Assembly: GCA_031553835.1 (NCBI GenBank)
Contig: JAVBKX010000017.1
Location: 1 to 17,450, forward strand
Length of the DNA: 17,450 bases
Source: JAVBKX01 sp031553835
Lineage (GTDB): Bacteria; Bacteroidota; Bacteroidia; Bacteroidales; Azobacteroidaceae
Direction of reading: 5' to 3'
The notes under the pieces are model-generated. The model saw only the letters and a list, made by a program, of their open reading frames with translations, was not told the origin of the DNA and made no database searches. The position numbers and the translations under genes are program-made. Below, piece after piece: positions 1-7,341 of the stretch (the stretch's first letter is position 1; every line of letters begins with the position of its first letter).

Positions 1-3000
1 TTGGGCCATCTCCATTCTTAAACCCACTAAAGGTACAGCTTAAGACAGGATCTGCATCGCCATATAGCCTTTCTTGATTGTCGGCGCTGATACTTAGTTG
101 AGTTTTTGCTACAGTAAAAGTTTGTGTAGCAACTACGGGCAAGTAGTTGGCATTACCTGCTTGTTCGGCAGTAATACTAAATTCGCCTGCCCCTAAGATA
201 GTTCCCTGGTTTCCCGAAATCTGTAACTTGCCGGGATGGGAAGAAGTGTATTGTACCGGTAATGCAGTGTTGACTTGTGCTTGTACGGTAAATGCCGGGT
301 CTCCATAAGTCTTGTCGGAAATAACCTCAAAGAAAATTTGTTGTGATGCTTTCGCTACATTAATAGGTAAAGTAATGCTTGTGGCCGCATTGTAATTGAC
401 ATTGCCGCTTTGCTGGGCGGTAATAGTTGTGCTTCCGGCGCCTGTTATTTCAACTTGATTTCCGGTTATTTTGGCGATATTTTCATTGCCGGAAACGTAA
501 AAAATAAACAATCCCTTGTCGGTACTTTGGGGCAGGGAGAAGGCAGCATCTCCGTATGTTTTTGCATCCATGTCATTCCAAATAATGGCTTGATTGGCTT
601 TGTGGACGGTTAATGTGCGGGTAACTGATGATGCCTCTTTATAATTTTTATTTCCGGTTTGTTTTGCCGTGATTTGTGCTGTCCCTGCATTTTGCAATTC
701 GATGACATTGCCATTGATTTTTGCCACGTTTTCATTATTACTTGTGTAGATAATTTCCAAACTGGCATTGCTGTATTGAGTGAGAACGATGTTGTCATCT
801 CCATACGTTTTAGCAGGTAAAGTCGGGAAATTGATGGTTTGTACCGCTTGGTTAATAGTCAATTTTTGTTGTTTGGATGATGCTGCATAATAATTATTAT
901 TTCCGACCGATGCTGCAGTTATCATCGTTTCGCCTGCGCCGATTATCGTCACTACATTACCCAAAACGGTTGCGACATCTGTATTGGAACTTTCATAAAT
1001 AATCGGTAATCCTGCATTATTACCAGCGTTTAATGTGAATGTCGCATCGCCGAATGTTTTGGCAGGCAGTGAGTTGAATGTGATAGTCTGCGTTGCTTTA
1101 GAAACTGTAATGGGTAATGTAACATTTGTTGCCGGATTATAATTGTTGTTGCCTTCTTGTTGTGCTGTAATGAAGGTAGTTCCTACGCCTACGATTTCTA
1201 CTTTATTGCTGGTTATTTTGACAATACTTTCGTCGGCAGAAGAGTAGGAGATAGTGAGTCCTTTGTTAGTAGTCGCAGGTAGATAAAGGGCATCATCACC
1301 ATATGTTTTAGGCTCAATGTTGCTCCAATTGATAATCTGGTTGGCCTTATTAATTATTAAAGTGCGAGTAACCGTAGTGGCCGGAGAATAATATTTGTTT
1401 CCGGTTTGAGTTGCCGTAATTTGTGTAGAACCTGCATTTTTTAATTCAATTATATTGCCATTAATTTTTGCCACATTCTCATTATTGCTTGTGTATGTGA
1501 GTTCCAATCCCACATCGCTATACTTATTAAGCGTAATATTTCCATCACTGTATGTTTTAGCGGAGAATTCAGGGAAATTAACGGTTTGAGTTAATTGGTT
1601 TACCGTTAAAGTCTGCGTTACGGGCAATGCTGCATAACGATAGGTATCTCCCAATTGGGTAGCAACAACATCACTTGTGCCGGGACCGACAATTGTTAAT
1701 ATATTTCCCGCAATTGTTGCTACTTGCGTATTTGTGCTTTGGTAGCTAATTACCAATCCTTTGTCTGTTTTTTCGGGTAAAGTAATTTTAGCATCCCCAT
1801 ATTTTTTTACCGGGATTTCATTAAATGTGATAACTTGGTTTTGTTTGTTGACAGTTAATATATGGGCGACGGTTTCAGCAGCTAAGTAATCATTATTGCC
1901 GGGATGGGATGCAATAATTGTCGCGGTTCCGGGATTTTTAATTGTTACTTCACTCCCTGTCACAGTAGCAACATTGGTATTGGTGCTTTGATAGATAATG
2001 TCCAATCCTTTATTGGTTGTTTTGGGCAAAATAAAAGATTCATCTCCATACACTTTTGTCGGAATTTCTTCAAAAGTAATTTCTTGAGGAGCCTTGTTGA
2101 CAGTCAAAACGGCCGGTTCGGATGAAATGGTGTTACAGGCATTAAATACCATGCAGTAATAAGAACTGGCATCACTGGCTTTAATGTTTTCTATTGAATA
2201 AGAATTGTTTGTTGCGTTTGGAATCGCAGTTTCATCTTTGAACCATTGGTATTGATAATTATCTTCTTCCAGACTTAGAGCGAATGTAATAGATTCATCT
2301 GCTGTTTTTGTATTGACAATGGGATAGGTAACAATAGCATCAGGAATAGCATCAAAATAGTTAACTTTTACTATGTCAGAATAAGTTCCATTGTGACTTA
2401 ATGCACGGTAAAGATATGTTCCTTGGGATGGATTGATTTCCATGTAAAAAGGACTGGAGCAATTAATATCATTCCAACTAATACCACCATTAGAACTACT
2501 TTCCCATTTTTTTGGATTGATTATCTTTTGCAAAATAATTGTAGGATTCTGTGAGCATGTAGAATCATTGTCGGATATTGTGATAAATTGATTTGGTAAT
2601 ATGTAACAGTTACTTTCGGTCATTTGATAGTTTTTTCCTCCTATTTGTCCTGAAACGGAAGTATAGTTTATATCCCTAGAATTAGGACTTTCTGTTTTAT
2701 AAGGAGAGGTGGCTGATGCTGAAATTTTTCCAGCATTACAACAACTATTGATAGAACAAGAGGAGCCAGAACCATAAATACTCCCAGCATAAGATGTATA
2801 ATTTATTGTTATGTGAGATGATGCGGGATATGGCACAGTGTAGGAAGAAGAAGAGGAACTAGAGGATACAGTGCCACTATTATAACAATTAGAAATTTTG
2901 CTGTTGCTGCTGATAGTACCACAGATTCCTCCAGAATGCGATTCATAGTAAGTATGGACGCCATTTTTTGTATAATAATCTGAGGCAGAAAATGCTGATG

Positions 3001-3607
3001 CAAAGACACTCCCTAAATTATAGCAATTATGAATTTCACAATTGGAGGCACTTCCGCATATCCCTCCAGCATATGATGCTATGTAAGAACCTGGAACTAA
3101 TAATTGAGATGATGCTGAAATTTTTCCTGAGTTATAGCAATTATATATCATACTGTTGGATGCACTCGCACAAATCGCACCTGAATATGCGCGGTATCCA
3201 TATGATGAGGTTGATAGTGAAGATGAAACATTTCCATGGATACCTAAATTTTTAATTGTTGCATTTAATAAGTTTCCAAATAGTCCTGCTTTGACATCAT
3301 TATAATTTGATAAGGATAGCTTGATATTTACATTTATGTGATGTTCTCCTCCATCGAAAATACCACTGAATGATCCTATTACTGTAGAAATGGTGCTGTT
3401 TTCCTCCATTAAGTTACATGTTAGCAAGAAATATTTGCCGGAATATGAGTTCCCTTGGTTCGTAGCAGTAGCTAATGCCTCCATATCTGTTTTAGAAGAA
3501 ATCAGATATGGATTGTTTTCAGAGCCATCGCCACCACTATATGATTGGGCGAAAGTGCTTATTGTTGTGAACAAGTAACATAATGTAAACTGTAAAATTT
3601 TTCTCAT
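1..3607 (-). CDS. Giant secreted Ig-like repeat protein, 3' end outside window
   Basis: The frame is open without a stop from ATG 3607 to the left edge (1202 codons seen), so the C-terminus is missing. Residues 1-21 are a signal peptide (MRKILQFTLCYLFTTISTFA then Q). Residues 22-130 contain YSGGDGSENNPYLISS and a GIFDG segment. Residues ~140-292 carry four GLUG-like motifs (GGICG or similar followed by NCYN or NSCCN) in a Ser-rich background. Residues ~410-505 form an Ig-like domain (QYQWFKDE, SDASSYYC). Eight tandem Ig-like repeats start at residue 508, and from residue ~1170 a different domain begins with LYGDADP, typical of the MBG/YGX type. Role is inferred: a cell-surface or secreted adhesin-like protein. 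A T9SS sorting tail is expected beyond the edge but not seen. The gene starts 24 nt after the EcsC-family gene, so co-transcription is likely; a weak -7-like box (TATTTTTA, 3643-3650) is also present. The head is paralogous to that of the gene at 7342-11607. Confidence 0.9.
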   Translation of the reverse strand, partial: MRKILQFTLCYLFTTISTFAQSYSGGDGSENNPYLISSKTDMEALATATNQGNSYSGKYFLLTCNLMEENSTISTVIGSFSGIFDGGEHHINVNIKLSLSNYNDVKAGLFGNLLNATIKNLGIHGNVSSSLSTSSYGYRAYSGAICASASNSMIYNCYNSGKISASSQLLVPGSYIASYAGGICGSASNCEIHNCYNLGSVFASAFSASDYYTKNGVHTYYESHSGGICGTISSNSKISNCYNSGTVSSSSSSSSYTVPYPASSHITINYTSYAGSIYGSGSSCSINSCCNAGKISASATSPYKTESPNSRDINYTSVSGQIGGKNYQMTESNCYILPNQFITISDNDSTCSQNPTIILQKIINPKKWESSSNGGISWNDINCSSPFYMEINPSQGTYLYRALSHNGTYSDIVKVNYFDAIPDAIVTYPIVNTKTADESITFALSLEEDNYQYQWFKDETAIPNATNNSYSIENIKASDASSYYCMVFNACNTISSEPAVLTVNKAPQEITFEEIPTKVYGDESFILPKTTNKGLDIIYQSTNTNVATVTGSEVTIKNPGTATIIASHPGNNDYLAAETVAHILTVNKQNQVITFNEIPVKKYGDAKITLPEKTDKGLVISYQSTNTQVATIAGNILTIVGPGTSDVVATQLGDTYRYAALPVTQTLTVNQLTQTVNFPEFSAKTYSDGNITLNKYSDVGLELTYTSNNENVAKINGNIIELKNAGSTQITATQTGNKYYSPATTVTRTLIINKANQIINWSNIEPKTYGDDALYLPATTNKGLTISYSSADESIVKITSNKVEIVGVGTTFITAQQEGNNNYNPATNVTLPITVSKATQTITFNSLPAKTFGDATFTLNAGNNAGLPIIYESSNTDVATVLGNVVTIIGAGETMITAASVGNNNYYAASSKQQKLTINQAVQTINFPTLPAKTYGDDNIVLTQYSNASLEIIYTSNNENVAKINGNVIELQNAGTAQITAKQTGNKNYKEASSVTRTLTVHKANQAIIWNDMDAKTYGDAAFSLPQSTDKGLFIFYVSGNENIAKITGNQVEITGAGSTTITAQQSGNVNYNAATSITLPINVAKASQQIFFEVISDKTYGDPAFTVQAQVNTALPVQYTSSHPGKLQISGNQGTILGAGEFSITAEQAGNANYLPVVATQTFTVAKTQLSISADNQERLYGDADPVLSCTFSGFKNGDGP
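101..2086 (-). repeat. Eight tandem Ig-like repeats (seven of exactly 249 bp, one of 243 bp)
   Basis: Units begin (minus strand) at 2086, 1837, 1588, 1339, 1090, 841, 592 and 343. The first seven are each exactly 83 codons and the last is 81. Each unit opens with Q-x-I-x-F/W, followed by KTYGD (or variant), a GL-x-x-x-Y-x-S-x-N segment, a GAG/GPG-x-T-x-I-T-A segment, GNxxY, and ends in a V-N/S-K-A-type linker. Units 2-3-4 resemble units 5-6-7 in order, giving a higher-order period of 747 bp. The repeats are diverged at DNA level, unlike those in the second giant gene. Confidence 0.9.
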
Positions 3608-3631
3608 GATTTTTGTATGTTAAAATATCGA

Positions 3632-4261
3632 TTAATCTGTTATAAAAATATTTCTTGCTATATTTCCAATTGTATTAGTCGTAACTAAATCAAAGGTGCC
3701 TCCAACAATACCTCCAACCAAAGGAATGGCTTTTCCTAAGTTTATTACTCCTTTTTCTCCAAATTTGGTTAAAAGCTTAAAACCGACTGCTTGGTTGATT
3801 TTCACAATTACCTCTCTGGTAATATTTTTAATTCCCTGTGTTGTGAGTTTCTGTCCAATTACAATACCTGTATTTTTCAGAATGTCTTTTACCGCATTTC
3901 CTGCTATACAGGCATATACTAATGTTTTAACTTTGTCATCCTTTAAATCATGGCCACCCATGTGTGCAATAGCAGCTATCATTCGAATTTGTACATATAA
4001 TACAATAGTAATGTTGGCAGGTATCATTACAGGCATAGTAATCAGGCCACCTAATCCCGAAATGAATCCACTAGTTCCCGCTTTGGCATTCTGATATCGA
4101 ATCAAAGAATTTGCTTTCGACTTCAAAGATTTATTTCCTCTTAAAAAATCTTCTCCCATTTCTTGAGCAGAATCTAGCCCCGGAATTCCATTAATTGCTT
4201 TGTCATAAGCCCAATCCATTGCTTTCATAATCAGTGGTTGGTCAATTTTTTTGTTACTCAT
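3632..4261 (-). CDS. EcsC-family protein
   Basis: 209 residues starting MSNKKIDQPLIMKAMDWAYD. The match to the EcsC family (PF12787 type) rests on overall pattern: an N-terminal helical segment with an AMDWAYDKAINGIPGLDSA motif, then a Gly-rich hydrophobic stretch (about residues 62-103: GFISGLGGLITMPVMIPANI, followed by a Q-I-R-M-I-A-A-I-A-H-M-G-G segment), and a hydrophobic, Gly-rich C-terminal part (GKAIPLVGGIVGG, about 177-189). It is somewhat shorter than many family members. No signal peptide is visible; the hydrophobic segments suggest membrane association. The biochemical function of stand-alone EcsC proteins is not established and I do not assign one. Its ATG lies 20 nt beyond the U-tract of the 6S-like RNA, with no separate promoter visible, so expression may come from read-through. 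It precedes the giant repeat gene by 24 nt. Confidence 0.75.
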   Translation of the reverse strand: MSNKKIDQPLIMKAMDWAYDKAINGIPGLDSAQEMGEDFLRGNKSLKSKANSLIRYQNAKAGTSGFISGLGGLITMPVMIPANITIVLYVQIRMIAAIAHMGGHDLKDDKVKTLVYACIAGNAVKDILKNTGIVIGQKLTTQGIKNITREVIVKINQAVGFKLLTKFGEKGVINLGKAIPLVGGIVGGTFDLVTTNTIGNIARNIFITD

Positions 4262-4281
4262 ATTTTTTGTTTTTATTGTTT

Positions 4282-4464
4282 AAAAAACGAAAGTGTGGTG
4301 CCATCCACTTATTTGAGACAAACAGGTTCTGACAAAACCTTCAGCAATCAAATAAGCAACAGCCCCACACCATATACAACATGGTGGGAGTGTTATGCTT
4401 ATTCTCTTGCTTACTTTGAACTGTCAGATTCGTTTGTCGAGAATCAAGCGAACACTTCCGTGTT
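4282..4464 (-). ncRNA. ssrS: 6S RNA (Bacteroidales-type), about 183 nt
   Basis: I folded this by hand on the minus strand. Closing stem: CGGAAGTGT (4460-4452) pairs with ACACTTTCG (4296-4288), nine pairs including one G-U. A central bubble follows, with about 14 nt on the 5' side and 20 nt on the 3' side. The arm then contains GACAAAC/GTTTGTC, CTGACA/TGTCAG, AGCAA/TTGCT, AATAAGCA/TGCTTATT and CCCACCAT against ATGGTGTGG near the apex, separated by small internal loops. Six T residues (4287-4282) follow the closing stem. No ORF explains the region. This architecture and length are those of 6S RNA, which binds the RNA polymerase holoenzyme; a 6S-like RNA is known in Bacteroidales (the Bacteroidales-1 motif). 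The family call is from structure and context, not from an alignment. Confidence 0.78.
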
Positions 4465-4467
4465 TAC

Positions 4468-4500
4468 CAAAATGTAATGTGCTTGAAAGCACGGTACAAA
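4468..4500 (-). promoter_or_regulatory. Promoter of the 6S-like RNA
   Basis: Minus strand: a -33 box TTTG (4500-4497), 20 nt spacer, then TACATTTT followed by G (4476-4468), close to the Bacteroidota -7 consensus TAnnTTTG. Predicted start is near 4464, a few bases ahead of the closing stem. Two further -7-like boxes, both TATATTTG, lie upstream at 4504-4497 and 4565-4558 and could be alternative starts producing a longer precursor. Confidence 0.6.
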
Positions 4501-4584
4501 TATAATAAATTTTATTAATACGCAAGTGTTATCATTCCCTAAAGGCTGTTGCCAATGCAAATATAAACACTTAATTTTCAGAAT

Positions 4585-4620
4585 GGTAAATCCATTTTAT
4601 CCGTTTTGTCCACTTCGTCC
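4585..4620 (-). repeat. Degenerate 9-bp tandem repeat (GGAYRAAAT-like), copy 1
   Basis: On the minus strand the region reads GGACGAAGT, GGACAAAAC, GGATAAAAT, GGATTTACC in consecutive 9-base units. A second run of the same unit on the same strand is at 5212-5238, so the histone-like gene is bracketed by them. The rest of the gap between the 6S promoter and the histone-like gene (4501-4780) holds this run and the 23-bp array; I see no ORF there. Confidence 0.55.
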
Positions 4621-4676
4621 AAAGCAATGATTAAATGCCTGTAAATTGGGCCAAATAGCCGTATAGGACACACCTC

Positions 4677-4768
4677 TTCGGTATATATACCGAATGCTGC
4701 TCAGTATATATAGGGAGACTCAATCGGTATCTATACCCACACAGTTTCGGTATATATACTGAGAATTA
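4677..4768. repeat. Four 23-bp units with an 18-bp palindromic core
   Basis: Units start at 4677, 4700, 4723 and 4746, exactly 23 bases apart. The first core, TTCGGTATATATACCGAA, is a perfect palindrome. The others are CTCAGTATATATAGGGAG, ATCGGTATCTATACCCAC and TTCGGTATATATACTGAG. The central GTATNTATA is kept while the 5-base spacers differ. The array ends 12 bp from the stop codon of the histone-like gene and lies about 180-270 bp upstream of the 6S promoter. Regular spacing of dyad sites suggests binding sites for a dimeric protein (operator or iteron-like); the protein is unknown. Confidence 0.85.
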
Positions 4769-4780
4769 TGATGTTTTTGT

Positions 4781-5173
4781 TTATTGACTTATTAGGAACC
4801 GTTGCACCTTGAACCCGTTAATTAGCCTGGCAAACCGTTTATCCGGGATAAAGTTTAACTGGATCTTTTCAATTTGGTTGTAATTAGCCTCTTCGAGAGA
4901 TTTTACACCCCGGCTTTTGATTGTTAGCTTGAAATATCCCAACTTTCCCAGGCGTACAGTAAACCCCAATGCTAAGTATTTTACTAATGATTTTGCCAGA
5001 TAAGAGATGACGGAAGCCGCTTCTTCTTTGGTCATACTGGTATTTCGAACCAAGTCCTGAATAAATGTTTCTTCATTGACGCAGCCCAAACTTTTGACAT
5101 TCAGATAGAACTTGCGTTCTTCTTCCGGATGTTGAGGATCCGGTCGTGCAATTACTTTGTAATTAATGGCCAT
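4781..5173 (-). CDS. HU/HIG-family histone-like DNA-binding protein
   Basis: 130 residues from the chosen start, MAINYKVIARPDPQ. This family (Bacteroidota HU-related proteins, HU-HIG type) begins with a short M-A-x-x-Y-x-V strand and contains an HU fold. Here one sees the helical part (ETFIQDLVRNTSMTKEEAAS, about residues 35-54), the V-R-L-G-K-L-G-Y-F hairpin motif (about 73-81) and a C-terminal part with IQLNFIPDKRFARLI. The frame extends 27 codons further upstream, but that extension translates a 9-bp DNA repeat (WTEWMKW) and lies upstream of a good -7 box at 5202-5209, so the internal ATG at 5173 is preferred. It is divergent from the HTH-like gene at 5294. The expected role is nucleoid or regulatory DNA binding; targets are unknown. 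Confidence 0.85.
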   Translation of the reverse strand: MAINYKVIARPDPQHPEEERKFYLNVKSLGCVNEETFIQDLVRNTSMTKEEAASVISYLAKSLVKYLALGFTVRLGKLGYFKLTIKSRGVKSLEEANYNQIEKIQLNFIPDKRFARLINGFKVQRFLISQ

Positions 5174-5201
5174 AATACTTCGGTTTTGGAAAAATTTGAC
5201 A

Positions 5202-5209
5202 CAAAGGTA
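5202..5209 (-). promoter_or_regulatory. -7 box of the histone-like gene
   Basis: TACCTTTG on the minus strand matches TAnnTTTG exactly and gives a leader of roughly 25 nt before ATG 5173. No convincing TTTG at -33 is seen. Confidence 0.55.
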
Positions 5210-5211
5210 AT

Positions 5212-5238
5212 TGTTTTTCCATTTCATCCATTCTGTCC
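5212..5238 (-). repeat. Degenerate 9-bp tandem repeat, copy 2
   Basis: Minus-strand units GGACAGAAT, GGATGAAAT, GGAAAAACA, in the same orientation as the run at 4585-4620. They lie directly upstream of the -7 box of the histone-like gene, where they could act as upstream regulatory sites. Confidence 0.5.
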
Positions 5239-5266
5239 ATAATGCAAATAACATTTGTTTTTCATT

Positions 5267-5274
5267 TATCTTTG
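5267..5274 (+). promoter_or_regulatory. -7 box of the HTH-like gene
   Basis: TATCTTTG matches TAnnTTTG exactly, 19 nt ahead of ATG 5294. It is paired back to back with the box at 5202-5209, so the ~120-bp intergenic region is a divergent promoter. Confidence 0.5.
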
Positions 5275-5293
5275 CCGGAAAATAAAAATAGTC

Positions 5294-5842
5294 ATGTTGT
5301 CTCCGGTAATTAAATCACTTTTAGAGAAGCAATTTGGTAAAGAGATTCGTTATCCGTCCGATTGCGAACATCTTGCATACGATATTGAAAAATGTACCGG
5401 CCAACATGTGGGTGTCAATACGTTAAAAAGATTGCTGGGATACATTGAAGGAGTGAAAGAGCCGCGTCTTTATACTTTGGATACGATTGCCCGGTACCTG
5501 CAATTCAAAAATTGGGATGAATTGGTGGCAGGCCTTAACCAGTCGGGTAATTCCGATTTTTCATCGATTGAAGAGATTGAACTAAATAATTTAATAGCAG
5601 GCAATAAAGTACAGTTCACTTATGCGCCTGACAGGGAAGTCGTACTTGAATTTGTAGAAAAAAACAGATTTATAGTAATCGCTTCACAAAACAGTAAATT
5701 ACAGCCAGGAGATATGCTGGAAGTCAATCATTTTGTGCTCCATTATCCTCTATTAGTCAACAATGTGCTCCGAAACGGGGCTTCGTTGGGAAAATTTACA
5801 GCGGGTACGGTTTCAGGAATCACGTCATTACTGCTTGTTTGA
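5294..5842 (+). CDS. Hypothetical protein with HTH-like N-terminal domain
   Basis: 182 residues from MLSPVIKSLLEKQFG. The frame is open from 5255, but the -7 box at 5267-5274 places the transcript start after that point, so ATG 5294 is chosen. The first ~80 residues follow a pattern seen in many Bacteroidota proteins: C-x-x-L-A-x-x-I-E-x-x-T-G, V-N-T-L-K-R-L-L-G-Y, then PRLYTLDTIARYLQFKNWDE. The pattern resembles a small helix-turn-helix DNA-binding domain in which the V-N-T-L-K-R helix would read DNA. The C-terminal ~90 residues (KVQFTYAPDREVVLEFVEKN, then a GDMLEV strand) look like a beta-rich domain that I do not recognise. No signal peptide or membrane segment. The divergent pairing with the histone-like gene suggests mutual or shared regulation; this is inference. 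Confidence 0.7.
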   Translation: MLSPVIKSLLEKQFGKEIRYPSDCEHLAYDIEKCTGQHVGVNTLKRLLGYIEGVKEPRLYTLDTIARYLQFKNWDELVAGLNQSGNSDFSSIEEIELNNLIAGNKVQFTYAPDREVVLEFVEKNRFIVIASQNSKLQPGDMLEVNHFVLHYPLLVNNVLRNGASLGKFTAGTVSGITSLLLV

Positions 5843-5966
5843 CTTCAGGCGATAGATTAAACACCTAAAACAATTGAGGCATCGATATTTAATTTTTGAC
5901 TTATTTTTCAATTTATCTATGTGAAATTCTATGTGTCCTATTTTGCCTATGTGGTGAAAAAACATG
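5843..5966. other. Convergent intergenic region with CTATGTG repeats
   Basis: This lies between the ends of the HTH-like gene (+) and the OmpA gene (-). It holds CTATGTG at 5917, 5929 and 5947 and a variant CTATTTT at 5938, spaced 12, 9 and 9 bases. A weak inverted repeat GTGAAA/TTTCAC (5953-5974) spans the OmpA-gene stop. No strong intrinsic terminator is seen on either strand. Confidence 0.45.
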
Positions 5967-7334
5967 CTATTTCACTTCAAACTCAATCCGTCGGTTTTTC
6001 TTTCGAGCCGTTTCATTATCATTAGGTATGATGGGGCAACAATCTTTTTCGTTGGAAATACTGATGCGAACAGCTAAAATTCCTTTTGCCACCAAATACT
6101 CTTTTGCTTTCTCTGCACGTAGTTGTCCGGTTCGGATATTTAATTCTCCTTCAGCTTCTAAGTCACAGATATGCCCTTTGATCATAATACTGAGCTCGGG
6201 ATACTGTTTCAATACTGTTACTTTTTCATCCAGCAGGATACGTTGTTCTTCATTCAGGTTGGAACCTCCCAGATTGTAATTGCCAATTCGTTTGGTTAGA
6301 ATACTTAAATCTTGTTGGTAGGATAACCGGTAAACTTCCAGTGGGTCCAGCATTTCTTCTTCCATTGGGTTGCCAAGAGGAGTATCCGGTTCTTGTTCCG
6401 GTTGAATTTGGGTTATTTGCATTTCATTGAATGACGACACATGTTCATTCTCTACGATAGCCGGTTTGTTTCGGGGAAAGGCTAAACCTATCCCCACTGT
6501 CAGACCGAAGGATAATGGAGTGATTTTGCTTACCATTACTTCATTGTTGATTTGTGCATTTGAAAGACTGTTCCACTGGTAATTTGCAGGGGAAGAGGGA
6601 TTGTAATTGGCTATGGGTTGCAGTGTCGTATTACTTTTGATATCATTTAATCCATAATCGGCATATACACTTGTGTATAAAGAAAGCCGGTTGTTCAACC
6701 TCCATTTCATTCCCATCTCGATGGCGCCAATATAAGCTATGCCAAGCTCTAATGAACCGGAGACATCATCAGCGAAAAAAGCGGAAAATCCATGCGACGG
6801 CATATTTTCATAATATTGTCCTGTATAATCGGAATAACCCTTTGCCGTTAGTTGGGATGAGAGTTCGTAGCTGGCAGATAATGGGATTCCTATTTTGAGT
6901 CCGGTCAGTATATAAAACCGATTTTTTCCTGAAGTTTGGAATTGAGCCATTAACGGAATATTCAGGTAAGTTGCTTTCTGAACTTCTTTTAAATTCTGAT
7001 AACGGGCTTCTAAATAAAAGCGACTACTTACCGGAAAACCGGATGGGGTGGAGAGTTGATAACGGTCGTTCAAAGTATTGATGACACTTTTACTATTGTA
7101 AAATATTACTTCTGTTCCTGTATGGATTCCCCATTGAGGAGTGAAGAAATAGGAGTAACCGATACCGGCATTTTCTCCTATTCCCGCAGTTTCTTGTACA
7201 TCGATGGAATAGGAATGTTGCAGTGTAGAAAGTCCGCCACCTACATAAATGCTCACTTCATGTAACGGATTGTCTTGGGCGACGGATAACCGGATTCCGG
7301 CGAGCAACAGTAATAGGATCATTCTGATTTTCAT
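5967..7334 (-). CDS. Outer-membrane beta-barrel protein with C-terminal OmpA domain
   Basis: 455 residues from MKIRMILLLLLAGIRLSVAQ, which is a signal peptide; the frame is open 16 codons further up, but only this ATG places the signal peptide at the terminus. Residues ~25-290 are alternating hydrophobic/aromatic strands typical of an 8-10 strand outer-membrane barrel (VSIYVGGGLS, YSYFFTPQWGIHTGTE, LTVGIGLAF). A Pro/Glu-rich linker follows (QPEQEPDTPLGNPMEEE). The OmpA-like domain spans ~345-455 with MIKGHICD, N-x-x-x-G-Q-L-R-A and NRRIEFEV. The residues equivalent to the peptidoglycan-binding Asp and Arg of OmpA are present (D391, R406), although the usual G-H-T-D is G-H-I-C-D with one extra residue. 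It begins 7 nt after the stop of the giant T9SS-tailed gene, so it is almost certainly in the same operon. Inferred role: outer-membrane/peptidoglycan anchor or partner for the secreted protein. Confidence 0.88.
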   Translation of the reverse strand: MKIRMILLLLLAGIRLSVAQDNPLHEVSIYVGGGLSTLQHSYSIDVQETAGIGENAGIGYSYFFTPQWGIHTGTEVIFYNSKSVINTLNDRYQLSTPSGFPVSSRFYLEARYQNLKEVQKATYLNIPLMAQFQTSGKNRFYILTGLKIGIPLSASYELSSQLTAKGYSDYTGQYYENMPSHGFSAFFADDVSGSLELGIAYIGAIEMGMKWRLNNRLSLYTSVYADYGLNDIKSNTTLQPIANYNPSSPANYQWNSLSNAQINNEVMVSKITPLSFGLTVGIGLAFPRNKPAIVENEHVSSFNEMQITQIQPEQEPDTPLGNPMEEEMLDPLEVYRLSYQQDLSILTKRIGNYNLGGSNLNEEQRILLDEKVTVLKQYPELSIMIKGHICDLEAEGELNIRTGQLRAEKAKEYLVAKGILAVRISISNEKDCCPIIPNDNETARKKNRRIEFEVK

Positions 7335-7341
7335 GCCGGCA

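Noticed and set aside
1..3607. Apparent gene-poor stretch with only short ORFs, suggesting a pseudogene
   Set aside because: The minus strand is open from ATG 3607 through the left edge without a stop or frameshift; it only lacks its end because the window cuts it.
3696..4094. 132-codon hydrophobic plus-strand ORF
   Set aside because: It is antisense to the EcsC-family gene; hydrophobicity is expected from the complement of hydrophobic codons, and there is no promoter.
4311..4359. CTTATTTGA/TCAAATAAG hairpin with inner AGGTT/AACCT as an attenuator in the EcsC leader
   Set aside because: The same bases take part in a longer and more consistent 6S-like fold spanning the whole RNA; the local hairpin may be an alternative conformation but is not needed.
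4238..4477. 79-codon plus-strand ORF over the 6S-like RNA
   Set aside because: It overlaps the 5' end of the EcsC-family gene and the whole structured RNA, and its translation resembles no family.
4677..4768. 23-bp palindromes as a terminator of the histone-like gene
   Set aside because: The dyads have no loop and no T-tract follows; fixed 23-bp spacing fits protein-binding sites better.
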